From Spiroplasma phoeniceum P40 (GTDB lineage Bacteria > Bacillota_I > Bacilli_A > Mycoplasmatales > Mycoplasmataceae): a stretch of 53,490 nucleotides of DNA. Position 1 is the first letter of the stretch. The number at the start of each line of letters is the position of its first letter. The notes beneath the pieces were generated by a model. The model made no database searches, was not told where the DNA came from, and was given only the letters and a program-made list of their open reading frames with translations. Below, in pieces: positions 1-8,984 of this stretch. Location: the NCBI RefSeq assembly GCF_003339775.1, contig NZ_CP031089.1, forward strand, positions 1-53,490, given 5' to 3'. Position numbers and translations under genes: made by a program.

Positions 1-2
1 CT

Positions 3-989
3 ACAATTATTATTGATGGTAAGGGGGATATTGATTTAATTAATAAAGTTAAACAATTAGACCCTAACGCCTTTATTTGAGAAATTGGTGGGTCAACGGA
101 ATATAAACCCTTTGCGACAAAAGATAGTGCTCTCTTATCAGATAAGATTATGTCGTTGTTTGATTTTTCAGAACAATACTATAGAGATAAGACAAAACAT
201 TATTTATTAATTTTATTAGATGTTATGTTAAAAAATAAAATTGATATTACTTTAAACAATATTATTGAATACTTTAATATTGAAAAATTATTAAAGTTAG
301 TTAATGTTAAAAGTGCAAATTATTATATGCTTAGCAATAATTTTGCAGAAAAAGAAATATCAGGGATGATTAGTAAACTTGATATTACTAATATGCAATT
401 AAACAATTCGCTTAGCAAAAATAATAGTTTACTTGAATTGATTACTAAACATAAAACGATTTGGTTTAGTATAAATTCCTTGAAATACCCTGAACTCGCT
501 AGTTCGGCAGGGAAAATCATTATCCAAGTTTTAAAGGAATTAACCACTTTAAAACCAGTTAATCAGAAAATCAATGTTGTTTTAGATGAGTTTAATGTCT
601 TTGCAAATGAAACTATTGTCAACTTAATAAATAAGTCGCGTAGTTTTAATTATCAATGTTTCTTGTCATTTCAAACAATAAATGATTTAAAAACAAACAA
701 TATGAATTTAACAGATACTATTTTTGGAAATGTTAGCACTATTGTTTGTCATAACATTAAAGACCCTAACACCGCGGAATATGTAGCAAGTGTTTTTGGT
801 ACCCAAGAAACCGAAAAAATAACGCGCCAACTTGATTTTAAAAACAACACTGCTGATATGGGTTCGGTGCGTGCGGTGGATGAGTTTATAGTTCATCCGA
901 ACGACCTTAAAACCCTTAAAATTGGTGAATGCTATTTAAAAACCACTCTTCCGAGTGGCAAATTATTTATTAAAAAAAATAGCGGTTAA
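3..989 (+). CDS. TraG/VirD4-like coupling protein, C-terminal part (window starts inside gene)
   Basis: The gene continues from before base 1; its complete copy is at 40288-41424. The visible part holds the Walker B motif VVLDEF (codons near 577-594) and the downstream motor-domain segment typical of TraG/TraD/VirD4 coupling ATPases, which move DNA-protein substrates to a type IV secretion channel. TGA at 78-80 is read as Trp. Here the tail meets a run of eight A (962-979) and ends FIKKNSG; the copy at 41.4 kb has seven A and ends FIKKIAVNSNFIL. One of the two run lengths is probably an assembly error. Both lack the LIQHLNK ending of other copies, so the natural 3' end is lost. Confidence 0.85.
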
Positions 990-1038
990 CTCTAATTTTA
1001 TATTATAATATACAAAGTTAAAACAATTGAAGGAATAA

Positions 1039-2922
1039 ATGAAAATGAAAAAAATACTAAGTTTATTAAGTGTATTAACAATTAGTGGAACTACAATTCC
1101 AAATATTATTGCTATAAGTTCTTATGAACGCCACAAACGACAAACTCCACCAAGTTTACAAAATATTATTACAACTGTTAATATTGGTCAAATTGAAATA
1201 AATGATCAAGAACATATTATTGCAAGATTGCGTGAAATTAATCACCCAATTTTATCAAGACCAGATTTTTTAGAAAATATGGTTATTGAAAATATTACAT
1301 GAACTAGTGCAATAATACATGCAAGAGAAAATATCCAATCAAATAAATATCCAATCCCAGCTTCAATAAGTTTTATGATTAATTTTAGTGTTTATAGACC
1401 TTTAATTTCATCAATAATAAGAAATACAAATTTAGGTAATAATATTTCAATTATAATACATGGTTTAAATGAATATGATGTTAGTTTTGGGAATATTATA
1501 GATGAATTACGTAGATTAAATCCAAATTTGCCCAATCATTATCAAAATATTTTTAATTTTCTTGCTATTGATTACCAACAAACAACTGAACATAATGCAC
1601 AACTTGGTTTAATAAGAGCAGGTCTAGAATTTTATACAGATGATCGTATTAATGTAACTTTTAATAATTATATTAATTTAAATTTATTAAATTCAATTTT
1701 AATTAATTATACTAATTTAGGTGAATTACCAGATAATAGACCACAAACAATTTTGCAAAGAGTGAAAGAACTAAATCCTAATATTAATATTAATTATTTC
1801 ACAATTATAGAAAATTCTATAACAGAAAATTCAGCACAAATTAGTTTAAATAGAACAAATAGACTTTTTGCTTTTATTAAATATCAAAATATTCTTACTT
1901 TTAGTATTCAGAATTCAAAAACGTCCGATGAAAATGATAAAGAACTAATTAAAAATAAATTAGAAGATAATAATTGTCAAACTAATAATATTGAATCAGT
2001 TTTAATAAGAACTGGGAGTGGCACATCATCAAGCTCGATTGGTGGTAGTAGTGATGTTGAAAAAATAAAATCAACACCAATAATAAAAGCATTATTAACT
2101 AAACAAAAAATTTTTGATAAATTTAATAATTTATCAAAAGAACAAAAACAAATAAAATTAAATGAAATTAATCAACATTATCAAAATTTATCTAAAACTA
2201 ATAAAACAATATTTAAAAAGAAATTAGAAGTACTAGGTACATCATTACTTGGTGGGGGAATTAGTGCTATTGGAACAAAAATAATTGTTGGTAGTGGTGG
2301 TGCCAGCGGTGCTATAAGTGCAGAAGGAACTGAACTCGCCCCGCTTTTATCAGCAAGTACAACAGAAAATTTAGCTGTTGCTGAAACTGTTACTGCTATT
2401 GAAACAGCGGCAGTTGAAGGAACAGTTTTAGGAGCAGAAGCTACCACTAGTTTAGCTTTAGCTCCAGAAACTTTGGGTTTATCATTAGTAATTGGTGGTT
2501 TAATAACTGCAGGAACTTCTATAATGTGATGAATAAATTCTGATCATAAAAAAATTATTAAACATGAATCACACAATCAATATAATGAAATTGAAAAATA
2601 TTATAAATTTTTAGCACATGATCAATTAAAATTAGGTCTTGATAATAGTAAATGAAATAAAATTAAAGAAATTTATCAAGAAAATTCAAATAATTATCAA
2701 GAATTTAAAAATAAAGTAAAATCAATAATTACTAATTTTCATAAAGAAAATCATAGTGGCTGGGATGAATCAATTACTAATAATGATATTGATATTTTAA
2801 TTAAAGTTATTTACAATAATTTTCAAGAATTAAATAATCATTTTTCTTCTTATAGTAATAATCAAGGTTGAAAAGTTGTAACTAATACAGTTGGAAGTTA
2901 CTTTAAAATTCAACAAGAATAA
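1039..2922 (+). CDS. Large secreted protein with tandem ~110-aa repeats and a Gly/Ala-rich hydrophobic segment
   Basis: A 627-residue protein read through several TGA(Trp) codons. It starts MKKIL-like after a GAAGGA ribosome site and has a signal peptide (residues 1-26) without a lipobox Cys. Three repeats follow, each carrying an R-x-(R/K)-E/R-L-N-P-like core (LREINHP, LRRLNPN, VKELNPN) and a later N-x-A-Q-(I/L) strand. A basic linker precedes a Gly/Ala/Val-rich hydrophobic stretch at about residues 395-495 that ends in TSIMWW, then a charged helical tail. The repeat core resembles the two repeats of the protein at 8985-9644. The hydrophobic stretch could form a helical hairpin as in pore-forming or effector proteins, but no catalytic motif is visible. 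Function unknown; probably cell-surface or exported. Confidence 0.8.
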
Positions 2923-2966
2923 AAAACAAAAAAAATAATCAAAACAATTAATTATGAAAAATAAAA

Positions 2967-2996
2967 AAAACACATTATTAAAATTGTGTTTTATTA
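2967..2996 (+). terminator. Rho-independent terminator after the secreted protein
   Basis: Arms AAAACACA and TGTGTTTT are separated by a 10-nt loop and run into a T-rich tail, 45 bases after the stop codon. Confidence 0.7.
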
Positions 2997-3010
2997 TATT
3001 TTTTAACAGA

Positions 3011-3204
3011 TTATTTGTATATTTTTATAATTTGCTATATAATGAATTTGTTATCATTTAAAAATGCCAGGACAATTAAAAACGGAAACACAAAAATTTT
3101 GAACTAACTGTGTTTCCATAAACAATTTTAACATATTTTATTTAACTTAGAATGTGTTGTATCAATTATTATAATGTTTGTGGAAATAGCGGTCTGTTAT
3201 TTCC
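3011..3204 (+). promoter_or_regulatory. Module 1 promoter and two-hairpin leader
   Basis: A sigma-70-type promoter TTGTAT (3015-3020), 17-base spacer, TATAAT (3038-3043) is followed by a hairpin with arms GGAAACACA (3084-3092) and TGTGTTTCC (3109-3117), then the conserved CAATTTTAACATATTTTA, then a hairpin with arms GGAAATA (3182-3188) and TATTTCC (3198-3204). The same order occurs at the head of all five modules. Confidence 0.65.
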
Positions 3205-3294
3205 CTTTTATTTGTTTACAAAAAAGGAGTTGAAATTAAATTATTTAATCCCCCTTTGTGGTAAATTAAAAACAACTAAATAAAATAAAAGAAA

Positions 3295-3466
3295 AATGAC
3301 CCAGCAGCCATTCTTCTATACACCTATTAAGCGGTTTGCTAGACCGCTTAACTAGGGCTTATTGATTTAACCCCCACCTTTTTCTGGCAGGTCAGTTAAA
3401 TTATAACATTTATTTAATTTTTGTGTATAGGTAGAGTGATAAAAAGTCATTCTACCTATTTTTTTA
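3295..3466 (+). ncRNA. Structured leader RNA, attenuator-like (module 1)
   Basis: A conserved ~170-base unit. It has a 9-bp stem TTAAGCGGT/ACCGCTTAA (3327-3335, 3343-3351), a segment CTATACAC (3316-3323) complementary to GTGTATAG (3423-3430), and a 3' terminator stem with arms around AGGTAGAGTGA/TCATTCTACCT followed by seven T. The CTATACAC partner overlaps the 5' foot of the terminator stem, so two structures compete, as in transcription attenuators upstream of plasmid rep genes. Function is inferred; no family was recognised. Confidence 0.5.
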
Positions 3467-3546
3467 TTTATGGAAAAATATTACCAAATTCCACAATAGA
3501 TATTGTGGTTAGCATGGAAAAAAGGAGCTAGAAACGACATAATGAT

Positions 3547-3978
3547 ATGTGACGAGCAAGTTATATTGATACAAAAATTGATTATGATCAAAATGATGTT
3601 CAAAAAGATCAACGAAAAGAAAAACAATGAAAAATTGAAAACCACCCTGGTCGATTGGCTTTAAAGCAGTGAGAGAAAAATTGAAAAAGTGGTTGATTTG
3701 AAAACTTAACTAAAGAAAAACAAAAAGAATACAAACTAATTACCAACAAACTAGCTTTAGACAATAAAAAGTTTGAATTGGTAAGAGTTCGCCAGGAATG
3801 AAAACGGAATTGATACAACAATTTAGATAAAGAAAAACAACGCGAATATAAAAAAAGATTTTGGAAAATATCAACGCTGATAGGGGGTTTAAATTCGCTC
3901 AAAACCGCAGAAAGGAGCATGTTATTATGCAAGAAATGCAACAAACAGAACAAGTCAATTATCACTTTGTGGAAATAA
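3547..3978 (+). pseudogene. Trp-rich basic protein, 3' end replaced by downstream leader sequence
   Basis: Begins like the intact 114-aa proteins at 26045 and 34701, though codon 2 is TGA (Trp) instead of CGA (Arg). The frame is shared up to REYKK, then a deletion joins it to the leader of the next gene (from about 3858), so it runs on through RFWKISTLIGG and ends at 3978, inside the start of the next gene (3927). The last ten native residues are lost. Second view at 43963-44394. Confidence 0.7.
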
Positions 3979-4576
3979 ACGGATTGGAATACAAAGTCAT
4001 TAATCAACTTGACGAGAAAAAACATATCTCAAATTTTTACTTACCGAAAAAATGTGTTCGCCAACACCCTACTCGCCAAGACAGTTATAAAATCAAAATT
4101 TATGACAAATTTATTTGTGTTCCTAAAAAATGTGTTTCTTAGATAAAACTGGTAAATACTTTTTGGTTGGGGTTGATATGTATTTTACCTACTGAATTTA
4201 TAATACACGAGATAATAACAAATACCGCTTGGCGGGTTATCAAACAATTAAAGACACTGCAATTAAAGAATTGCATTATTTAACTGTGGCACAACGCAAA
4301 TACGAAAAAGAACAAGCAACTAACCCATTTTTAAGTGGGTTAACTTACCAACAAGCCCGCGAACAAATTTGCGCTGAAAGCGACAAATTAAAAGCAGAAT
4401 ACCTATCTTTTGTAAAAACTAAGTATTCTGCTACACACGCCAATAATCACAATAGAGAAAATAATTCTCTTGTTGATGATTATAACACTGTTTACGAAAA
4501 AAACAAGGGTGATCCACCAGAATTATTCAAAGAAGAACTCACCCAGTTATTAGCGGAATTAGACAACTTAGACTAA
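3927..4576 (+). pseudogene. Conserved ~217-aa plasmid protein, frameshifted copy
   Basis: Homologue of the intact genes at 18149, 26529 and 35185, starting MQEMQQTEQ after AAAGGAG. At about 4123-4128 the run after CCT has six A where the intact copies have seven, so frame 1 stops at 4142 (CVPKKCVS) and the rest (…VGVDMYFTYW, then the conserved C-terminal half to LLAELDNLD) lies in another frame. It is either a dead copy, a slippage-controlled gene or a homopolymer error; the second view at 44343-44992 has the same run length. No known family recognised. Position directly after the attenuator-like RNA suggests a replication role. Confidence 0.7.
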
Positions 4577-4850
4577 CTCCCCTACCGGGTTCTTCTCTCC
4601 CCTATCAACAAAGCACATAACTTGCATAAAACCACAGCGTAGCAAGACAACGAATATAAAATACTAAGATATGGTCTTTATCATATCGTTTTTGCTGTTT
4701 GATAAAACACGATTTTTTTTTTTTTTTATCATAAAAACCCACCTTTGTTCCTTTTTTATTTTAAGGGCTTGGGCAAAAAGAAAAAAGCGAACGCAAAAAA
4801 GAAACCCCCCCTGTTAGTAAGACAACGGTGGATGATAAGGAGGTGATGTT

Positions 4851-5436
4851 ATGGGGGGACAAGAAAAAATATTGATTATGATAAATCGTTGGGGGATATT
4901 TAAACATAGAACAAGCTGCATTGTTGACACAAAAATCATTTATAAGTGCTAAACGAATTTTAGAACGAAATTTAAAAAAAGGTTTTTATAAAATCGACCA
5001 ACATACAAGAAAAAACATTTATTATCTTTCTCATAAAGGTAATACCTTTTTTGGTCGTGAGCATAAAAAAGTAATTAAGATAAATTGTTATGAACTCGCC
5101 CACCAAGATATGCTGATTAAATGACTTTGTAGTCAAACCGACATTGAACATTATCAAACTGAGCGAGAGTTAAAAATGGAAAACGGCAATCTCAACGCTT
5201 ACCCTAATTTAATTGTTTATAAAACTGATGGAACAATACAATTAGTCGAGTTTGAGCGAACACGAAAAACTCCCGAGCGGTTTAGAAAAAAACTTGATGG
5301 TCTCCGCAAATACTATAAAGACAATTACCAAGTCCACTGAATTACCCCAACGCAAACCCTCGCTAACTGAATTGCAACCCAAATTAATAACTATGCGTGA
5401 CAAGAACTAAACACCTACGAAATATGAAATAAATAA
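4851..5436 (+). pseudogene. Replication-relaxation-like protein, frameshifted near the N terminus
   Basis: Starts MGGQEKILIMINRWG after AAGGAGGTG. A run of five G near 4890, where the homologue at 27.5 kb has four, shifts the frame; the main body (winged-helix part ALLTQKSFISAKRI, then HQDMLIKW, ERELKMEN, YPNLIVY, VEFERT) continues in frame 1 to the stop at 5436. The helix-turn-helix plus E…P(D/N)L…EFE pattern recalls Replic_Relax proteins with a PD-(D/E)XK-like core, found on plasmids and integrative elements. Family assignment is from motif pattern only. Second view 45268-45853. Confidence 0.6.
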
Positions 5437-5440
5437 AATA

Positions 5441-5461
5441 AAAAGAGCATATGCTCTTTTT
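5441..5461. terminator. Bidirectional terminator between convergent genes
   Basis: Perfect palindrome AAAAGAGCAT/ATGCTCTTTT lies between the stop at 5436 and the stop of the minus-strand hsp20 at 5463, with T runs on both strands. Confidence 0.8.
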
Positions 5462-5462
5462 A

Positions 5463-5930
5463 TTAATTTTCTTTTTGATTTTTAATCAAAATTTTTTTAG
5501 TTTTTGTTTCTTCTTGTTTTGGAATTTTAATATTTAAAACTCCATTTTCAAACGAAGCAGAAATTTTATTTTCATTAATATTATTTGGTAATTCTATTGA
5601 ACGATAGAATGAACCAAAATATCTTTCTTGGATATGATAATTATTTTTTGTTTCTTCTTTCTTTTCTGCTTTTTTTGTTTGTATTGTTAAAATGTTATTA
5701 TTGATTTTTAAATCAATATTTTCTTGTAATATACCAGGTAATTCTGCATTTAAACAATACTTGGTATCAGTTTCATAAAAATCTATTTTTGGCGAAACTG
5801 ATTTATTTTCATAAATTGGATGTGTTAATTTATTAAAATCTTCAAAGAAATTAGAAAATATATCATCAATAGTATTTAATCTACGATTAACATTTTTATC
5901 ATAATTTGTTAAATTATTTTTAATTGTCAT
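5463..5930 (-). CDS. hsp20: Small heat-shock protein, Hsp20/alpha-crystallin family
   Basis: A 155-residue protein of typical bacterial Hsp20 length. The alpha-crystallin domain spans about residues 45-145: PKIDFYETD opens it, LNAELPG and ENIDLKINNN form the central strands, and ASFENGVLNIKIPK carries the family signature A-x-x-x-N-G-V-L. Hsp20 proteins are ATP-independent holdases that bind unfolding proteins in the cytoplasm. The start has an AAAAGGAG site eight bases upstream. It is plasmid cargo set between two plasmid modules, on the opposite strand to the surrounding genes, and may give heat or stress tolerance. A CIRCE-like site lies about 240 bases upstream but faces the other way. 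Second view 45880-46347. Confidence 0.95.
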   Translation of the reverse strand: MTIKNNLTNYDKNVNRRLNTIDDIFSNFFEDFNKLTHPIYENKSVSPKIDFYETDTKYCLNAELPGILQENIDLKINNNILTIQTKKAEKKEETKNNYHIQERYFGSFYRSIELPNNINENKISASFENGVLNIKIPKQEETKTKKILIKNQKEN

Positions 5931-6157
5931 ATATAACTACTCCTTTTAAATTTATAAAATTAATCAATCTTTTTAAAAAGTTAGATTGATATTCAATTTT
6001 ATTATTTGTAATTATATTTATGTATTCCACCAGTTTTGGTAATAATTATTTCTTTAATTAAGTTTGACATTTTTTTCTATAACCCTCCTATCATAAAAAA
6101 TTTATATAATAAAACTGATTATAGGTTGCTTATATCAACCTATTTAGATTATAAAAC

Positions 6158-6196
6158 TATAATAAAAATTTGTCAATCAACACCTTAGAGTGCTAA
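6158..6196 (+). promoter_or_regulatory. TATAAT box and CIRCE-like heat-shock operator
   Basis: TATAAT at 6158-6163 is followed by TTGTCAATC (6170-6178), nine bases, and GAGTGCTAA (6188-6196). The right half matches the HrcA operator CIRCE exactly, the spacer length is exact, and the left half matches TTAGCACTC at six of nine positions. Near a heat-shock gene this suggests HrcA control of the small gene at 6241. Second view 46575-46613. Confidence 0.6.
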
Positions 6197-6240
6197 AATA
6201 ATTTTAGAATTGTTAAAAATGAATTTATAAGGAGAAAAAT

Positions 6241-6339
6241 ATGGCAAAATTAAATAAATTACTTGAAAAGAATGATGAATATACAGAACAAATTTCGTTC
6301 GAGATTTTGTCTTTATTTTCCATTGTTGTTTCCTTATAA
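6241..6339 (+). pseudogene. Short ORF behind the CIRCE-like site, probably a truncated heat-shock gene
   Basis: A 32-codon frame MAKLNKLLEKNDEYTEQ… preceded by AAGGAG. The polar, charged start turns into hydrophobic sequence and stops at the edge of a par-upstream block (6372). A good promoter, operator and ribosome site in front of so short a frame suggests that a longer gene was cut off by recombination. The parent gene is not recognised. Second view 46658-46756. Confidence 0.45.
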
Positions 6340-6371
6340 TTTTATTTATTTTCAAATATTATACCATTTTT

Positions 6372-6453
6372 AAAACCCTTATAAAATAATGGTTTTTTAT
6401 TGCTTGTTTTATTTGCGTTGTTTGTGCTGCATCGAACGTTATTTTCGTGGGGT
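6372..6453 (+). repeat. par-upstream block, copy 1 (orphan)
   Basis: Terminator-like hairpin AACCCTTATAAAATAATGGTT, then the conserved core GCATCGAACGTTATTTTCG. The block precedes every par operon in the plasmid; here it is followed by an unrelated lipoprotein gene, so this copy is orphaned. Second view 46789-46870. Confidence 0.6.
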
Positions 6454-6478
6454 ATGCTTGATAATATAATAATAATTG

Positions 6479-7014
6479 TTAATATTCACCCCGAACCTTT
6501 ACAACGCCATCACTATCAAGAACTAAATCGGGTTCTTTTGTATATAAATTTCAACGATAAACTGCTTTAATATATGTTCTATAATAAGCACTATGTAGTG
6601 CGATTCAATAAGTATATAATTATCAGTTTTGTTATCTTTAACAACTAAATATGTTTCCTGTTCGCTCGATACTAAAGCAATTGAATTATTAACAATGTCG
6701 GTATCCAAAACTTTTGAATAACTATTATATTTAAACTTAATAATTCTTCAAAGATAATTCTCATCACCACGCCACACAACATAAAAATAATGGTTATAAT
6801 TATCAATAATGTTAAATGGTTCTTCTTTTGGTGATATTCATTCTAAGTTTTCTTTAATTTCTTGGTTAGCAGTATCTATTTTATTTATTTCTTTAAGTTT
6901 TAGTAATTCTTTATCAGTATATTCTTTCTTTTTTTCATATAAACAAGCGACAACACTACTTGCTCCAGCTGCAGTTAAGCTAACTGCTCCAATTAAACTT
7001 AGTATTTTTTTCAT
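6479..7014 (-). pseudogene. Lipoprotein, frameshifted near the C terminus
   Basis: Starts MKKILSLIGAVSLTAAGASS and has the lipobox VVAC at residues 21-24, so it is a Spiroplasma-type lipoprotein anchored on the outer face of the membrane. The body (EEPFNIIDNYNHYFYVVWRG, then SYSKVLDTDIVNNS) is beta-rich and of unknown function. The first frame stops at 6523 (YIQKNPI), but after about 6600 the neighbouring frame reads a more protein-like end (YYRTYIKAVYRWNLYTKEPD, then LVLDSDGVVKVRGEY) and stops at 6479. A one-base shift near 6595-6610 is therefore likely. Second view 46896-47431. Confidence 0.65.
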
Positions 7015-7154
7015 TTTTATTTTATCTTCTTTATTTTTTATTATTTTATTTTCTTCAACATAAAATTATAATTATTTTTAAGTAAATTTATTAATATTTT
7101 TTATAAAATATTTATAGCAATTTAAACCCAATAATTTAGTATATTCCCCTACTT

Positions 7155-7250
7155 AAAACCCTTATAAAATAAGGGTTTTTTATTGCTTGTTTTATTTGCG
7201 TTGTCTGTGGCGCATTGAACATTATTTTTGCGGGTAAATGGCAATAAAAA
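7155..7250 (+). repeat. par-upstream block, copy 2
   Basis: Hairpin AACCCTTATAAAATAAGGGTT with a T run, then a conserved core ending TTTTTGCGGGTAAATGG. Lies just upstream of the decayed par operon at 7303. Candidate centromere or operator of the partition system. Second view 47572-47667. Confidence 0.55.
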
Positions 7251-7302
7251 TAAATTTAATGTTATCATAATTTTTTATACAAAATAATTATACCAAATAT
7301 AG

Positions 7303-7548
7303 ATAAATAAAAAACCAAATATAACTAAAAATTTAATAAATAAAAAATCAAGTTTTAGTGATGTCAGAGAATTTAAAAAATTAGATAATTCTACTTTTAT
7401 GTCGCGTATGAAATACAATTTTCAAGTGGTTAAAGAATTTTGAAAAGAAGCAAAAAGCAAGAAATGGTAATTAACAACTTTGATGAATAAAATTTTAGCA
7501 GAAAGATATAATATAGACTTGAAGGAATTAGAAAATGAAGATGATTAG
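7303..7548 (+). pseudogene. Ribbon-helix-helix-like par protein, remnant
   Basis: Matches the small proteins at 20479 and 37944 in the same position before parA: EFWKEAKSKKW, LTTLMNKILAERY and the terminal ENEDD whose stop codon overlaps the parA start. No ATG is available (ATA at 7303 or 7321 would have to serve), and an in-frame TAA follows KKW at about 7462. It is probably dead. Second view 47720-47965. Confidence 0.6.
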
Positions 7549-8971
7549 TTTTTGTAACAAAAAAGGTGGGGTCGGCAAAACAACGCTTTGCAAAAATGTT
7601 GCTTATAAATTAGCAGATGATAATAAAAGAGTTTTATTGATTAGTATTGCGTTTTTATTTTTCTTGTGATTTTATGTAAGTCATAAAATAGATAATATAG
7701 ATAGTTCTAAAACAAAACAACAAAAATCAAACAAAGCAAGTGATAAAGAATTTAAAACATTACAGTTAAAAATGCTTGCTCTGAATAATAAGTATGGTAT
7801 TCCAAAAAATAATTTAACTCAACATACTTTATTGGTTGGAACAACGGGAAGCGGTAAAACAACAACATTAATGTTTTTAGTAAAACAATTAACTCAAATA
7901 TTTAAACAAACTACAATTATTATTGATGGTAAGGGGGATATTGATTTAATTAATAAAGTTAAACAATTAGACCCTAACGCCTTTATTTGAGAAATTGGTG
8001 GGTCAACGGAATATAACCCCTTTGCGACAAAAGATAGTGCTGTCTTATCAGATAAGATTATGTCGTTGTTTGATTTTTCAGAACAATACTATAGAGATAA
8101 GACAAAACATTATTTATTAATTTTATTAGATGTTATGTTAAAAAATAAAATTGATATTACTTTAAACAATATTATTGAATACTTTAATATTGAAAAATTA
8201 TTAAATTTAGTTGATGTTAAAAGTACAAATTATGATATGCTTAGCAATAATTTTGCAGAAAAAGAAATATCAGGTATGATTAGTAAACTTGATATTACTA
8301 ATATGCAATTAAACAATTCGCTTAGCAAAAATAATAGTTTACTTGAATTGATTACTAAACATAAAACGATTTTGTTTAGTATAAATTCCTTGAAATACCC
8401 TGAACTCGCTAGTTCGGTTGGGAAAATCATTATCCAAGATTTAAAGGAATTAACCACTTTAAGACCAGTTAATCAGAAAATCAATGTTGTTTTAGATAAG
8501 TTTAATGTCTTTGCAAATGAAACTATTGTCAACTTAATAAATAAGTCGCGTAGTTTTAATTATTAATGTTTTTTGTCATTTCAAACAATAAATGATTTAA
8601 AAACAAACAATATGAATTTAACAGATACTATTTTTGGAAATGTTAGCACTATTGTTTGTCATAACATTAAAGACCCTAACACCGCGGAATATGTAGCAAG
8701 TGTTTTTGGTACCCAAGAAACCGAAAAAATAACGCGCCAACTTGATTTTAAAAACAACACTGCTGATATGGGTTCGGTGCGTGCGGTGGATGAGTTTATA
8801 GTTCATCCGAACGACCTTAAAACCCTTAAAACTGGTGAATGCTATTTAAAAACCACTCTTCCGAGTGGCAAGTTATTTATTAAAAAAATACAAGTGGAGC
8901 CCACTAGTTTAGATGGGCTAATTCAACACTTAAATAAATATTTATTTAATTTACAAGATTGTAACATTTAA
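7535..8971 (+). pseudogene. In-frame fusion of ParA N terminus to TraG coupling protein, with a nonsense codon
   Basis: The first 36 codons are the ParA start with its deviant Walker A KGGVGKTT (residues 10-17). At about 7642 the sequence switches in frame to a membrane segment (SIAFLFFLWFYVSHK, residues 37-51), a polar linker and then the TraG body with its own Walker A GTTGSGKTT (near codons 98-106). The frame is open under code 4 from 7535 to a TAA at 8564-8566 (codon 344); other traG copies have CAA there. The Walker B glutamate is also changed (VVLDKF instead of VVLDEF). The remainder to 8971 includes IQVEPTSLDGLIQHLNK plus an extra tail. The membrane segment is probably the native TraG N terminus that other copies lost. 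Second view 47952-49388. Confidence 0.75.
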
Positions 8972-8984
8972 AAAATAATTTTGT

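Noticed and set aside
323-547. Minus-strand frame opposite traG, repeated at every traG copy
   Set aside because: It lies wholly antisense to a conserved coding frame and is conserved only because traG is; no ribosome site.
708-896. Minus-strand 62-codon frame opposite traG, identical in all copies
   Set aside because: Antisense shadow of the Walker B-downstream part of traG; no start signal.
2181-2447. Minus-strand Ala/Val-rich frame opposite the secreted protein
   Set aside because: Antisense of the Gly/Ala-rich hydrophobic segment; no start signals.
3224-3285. Possible leader peptide starting TTG after AAAGGAG in the module leaders
   Set aside because: Similar 17-codon frames exist in modules 1, 3 and 4 but not in modules 2 and 5, and the C run that sets the frame varies even between two views of one locus.
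3609-4025. Minus-strand 138-codon frame, repeated at 23.2, 26.1 and 34.8 kb
   Set aside because: Antisense to the Trp-rich protein; TGA Trp codons on the plus strand hid the real gene and made this frame look best.
8564-8566. TAA read as Gln (second code change)
   Set aside because: TAA ends almost every intact gene here at conserved positions, so nonsense mutation is the better explanation.
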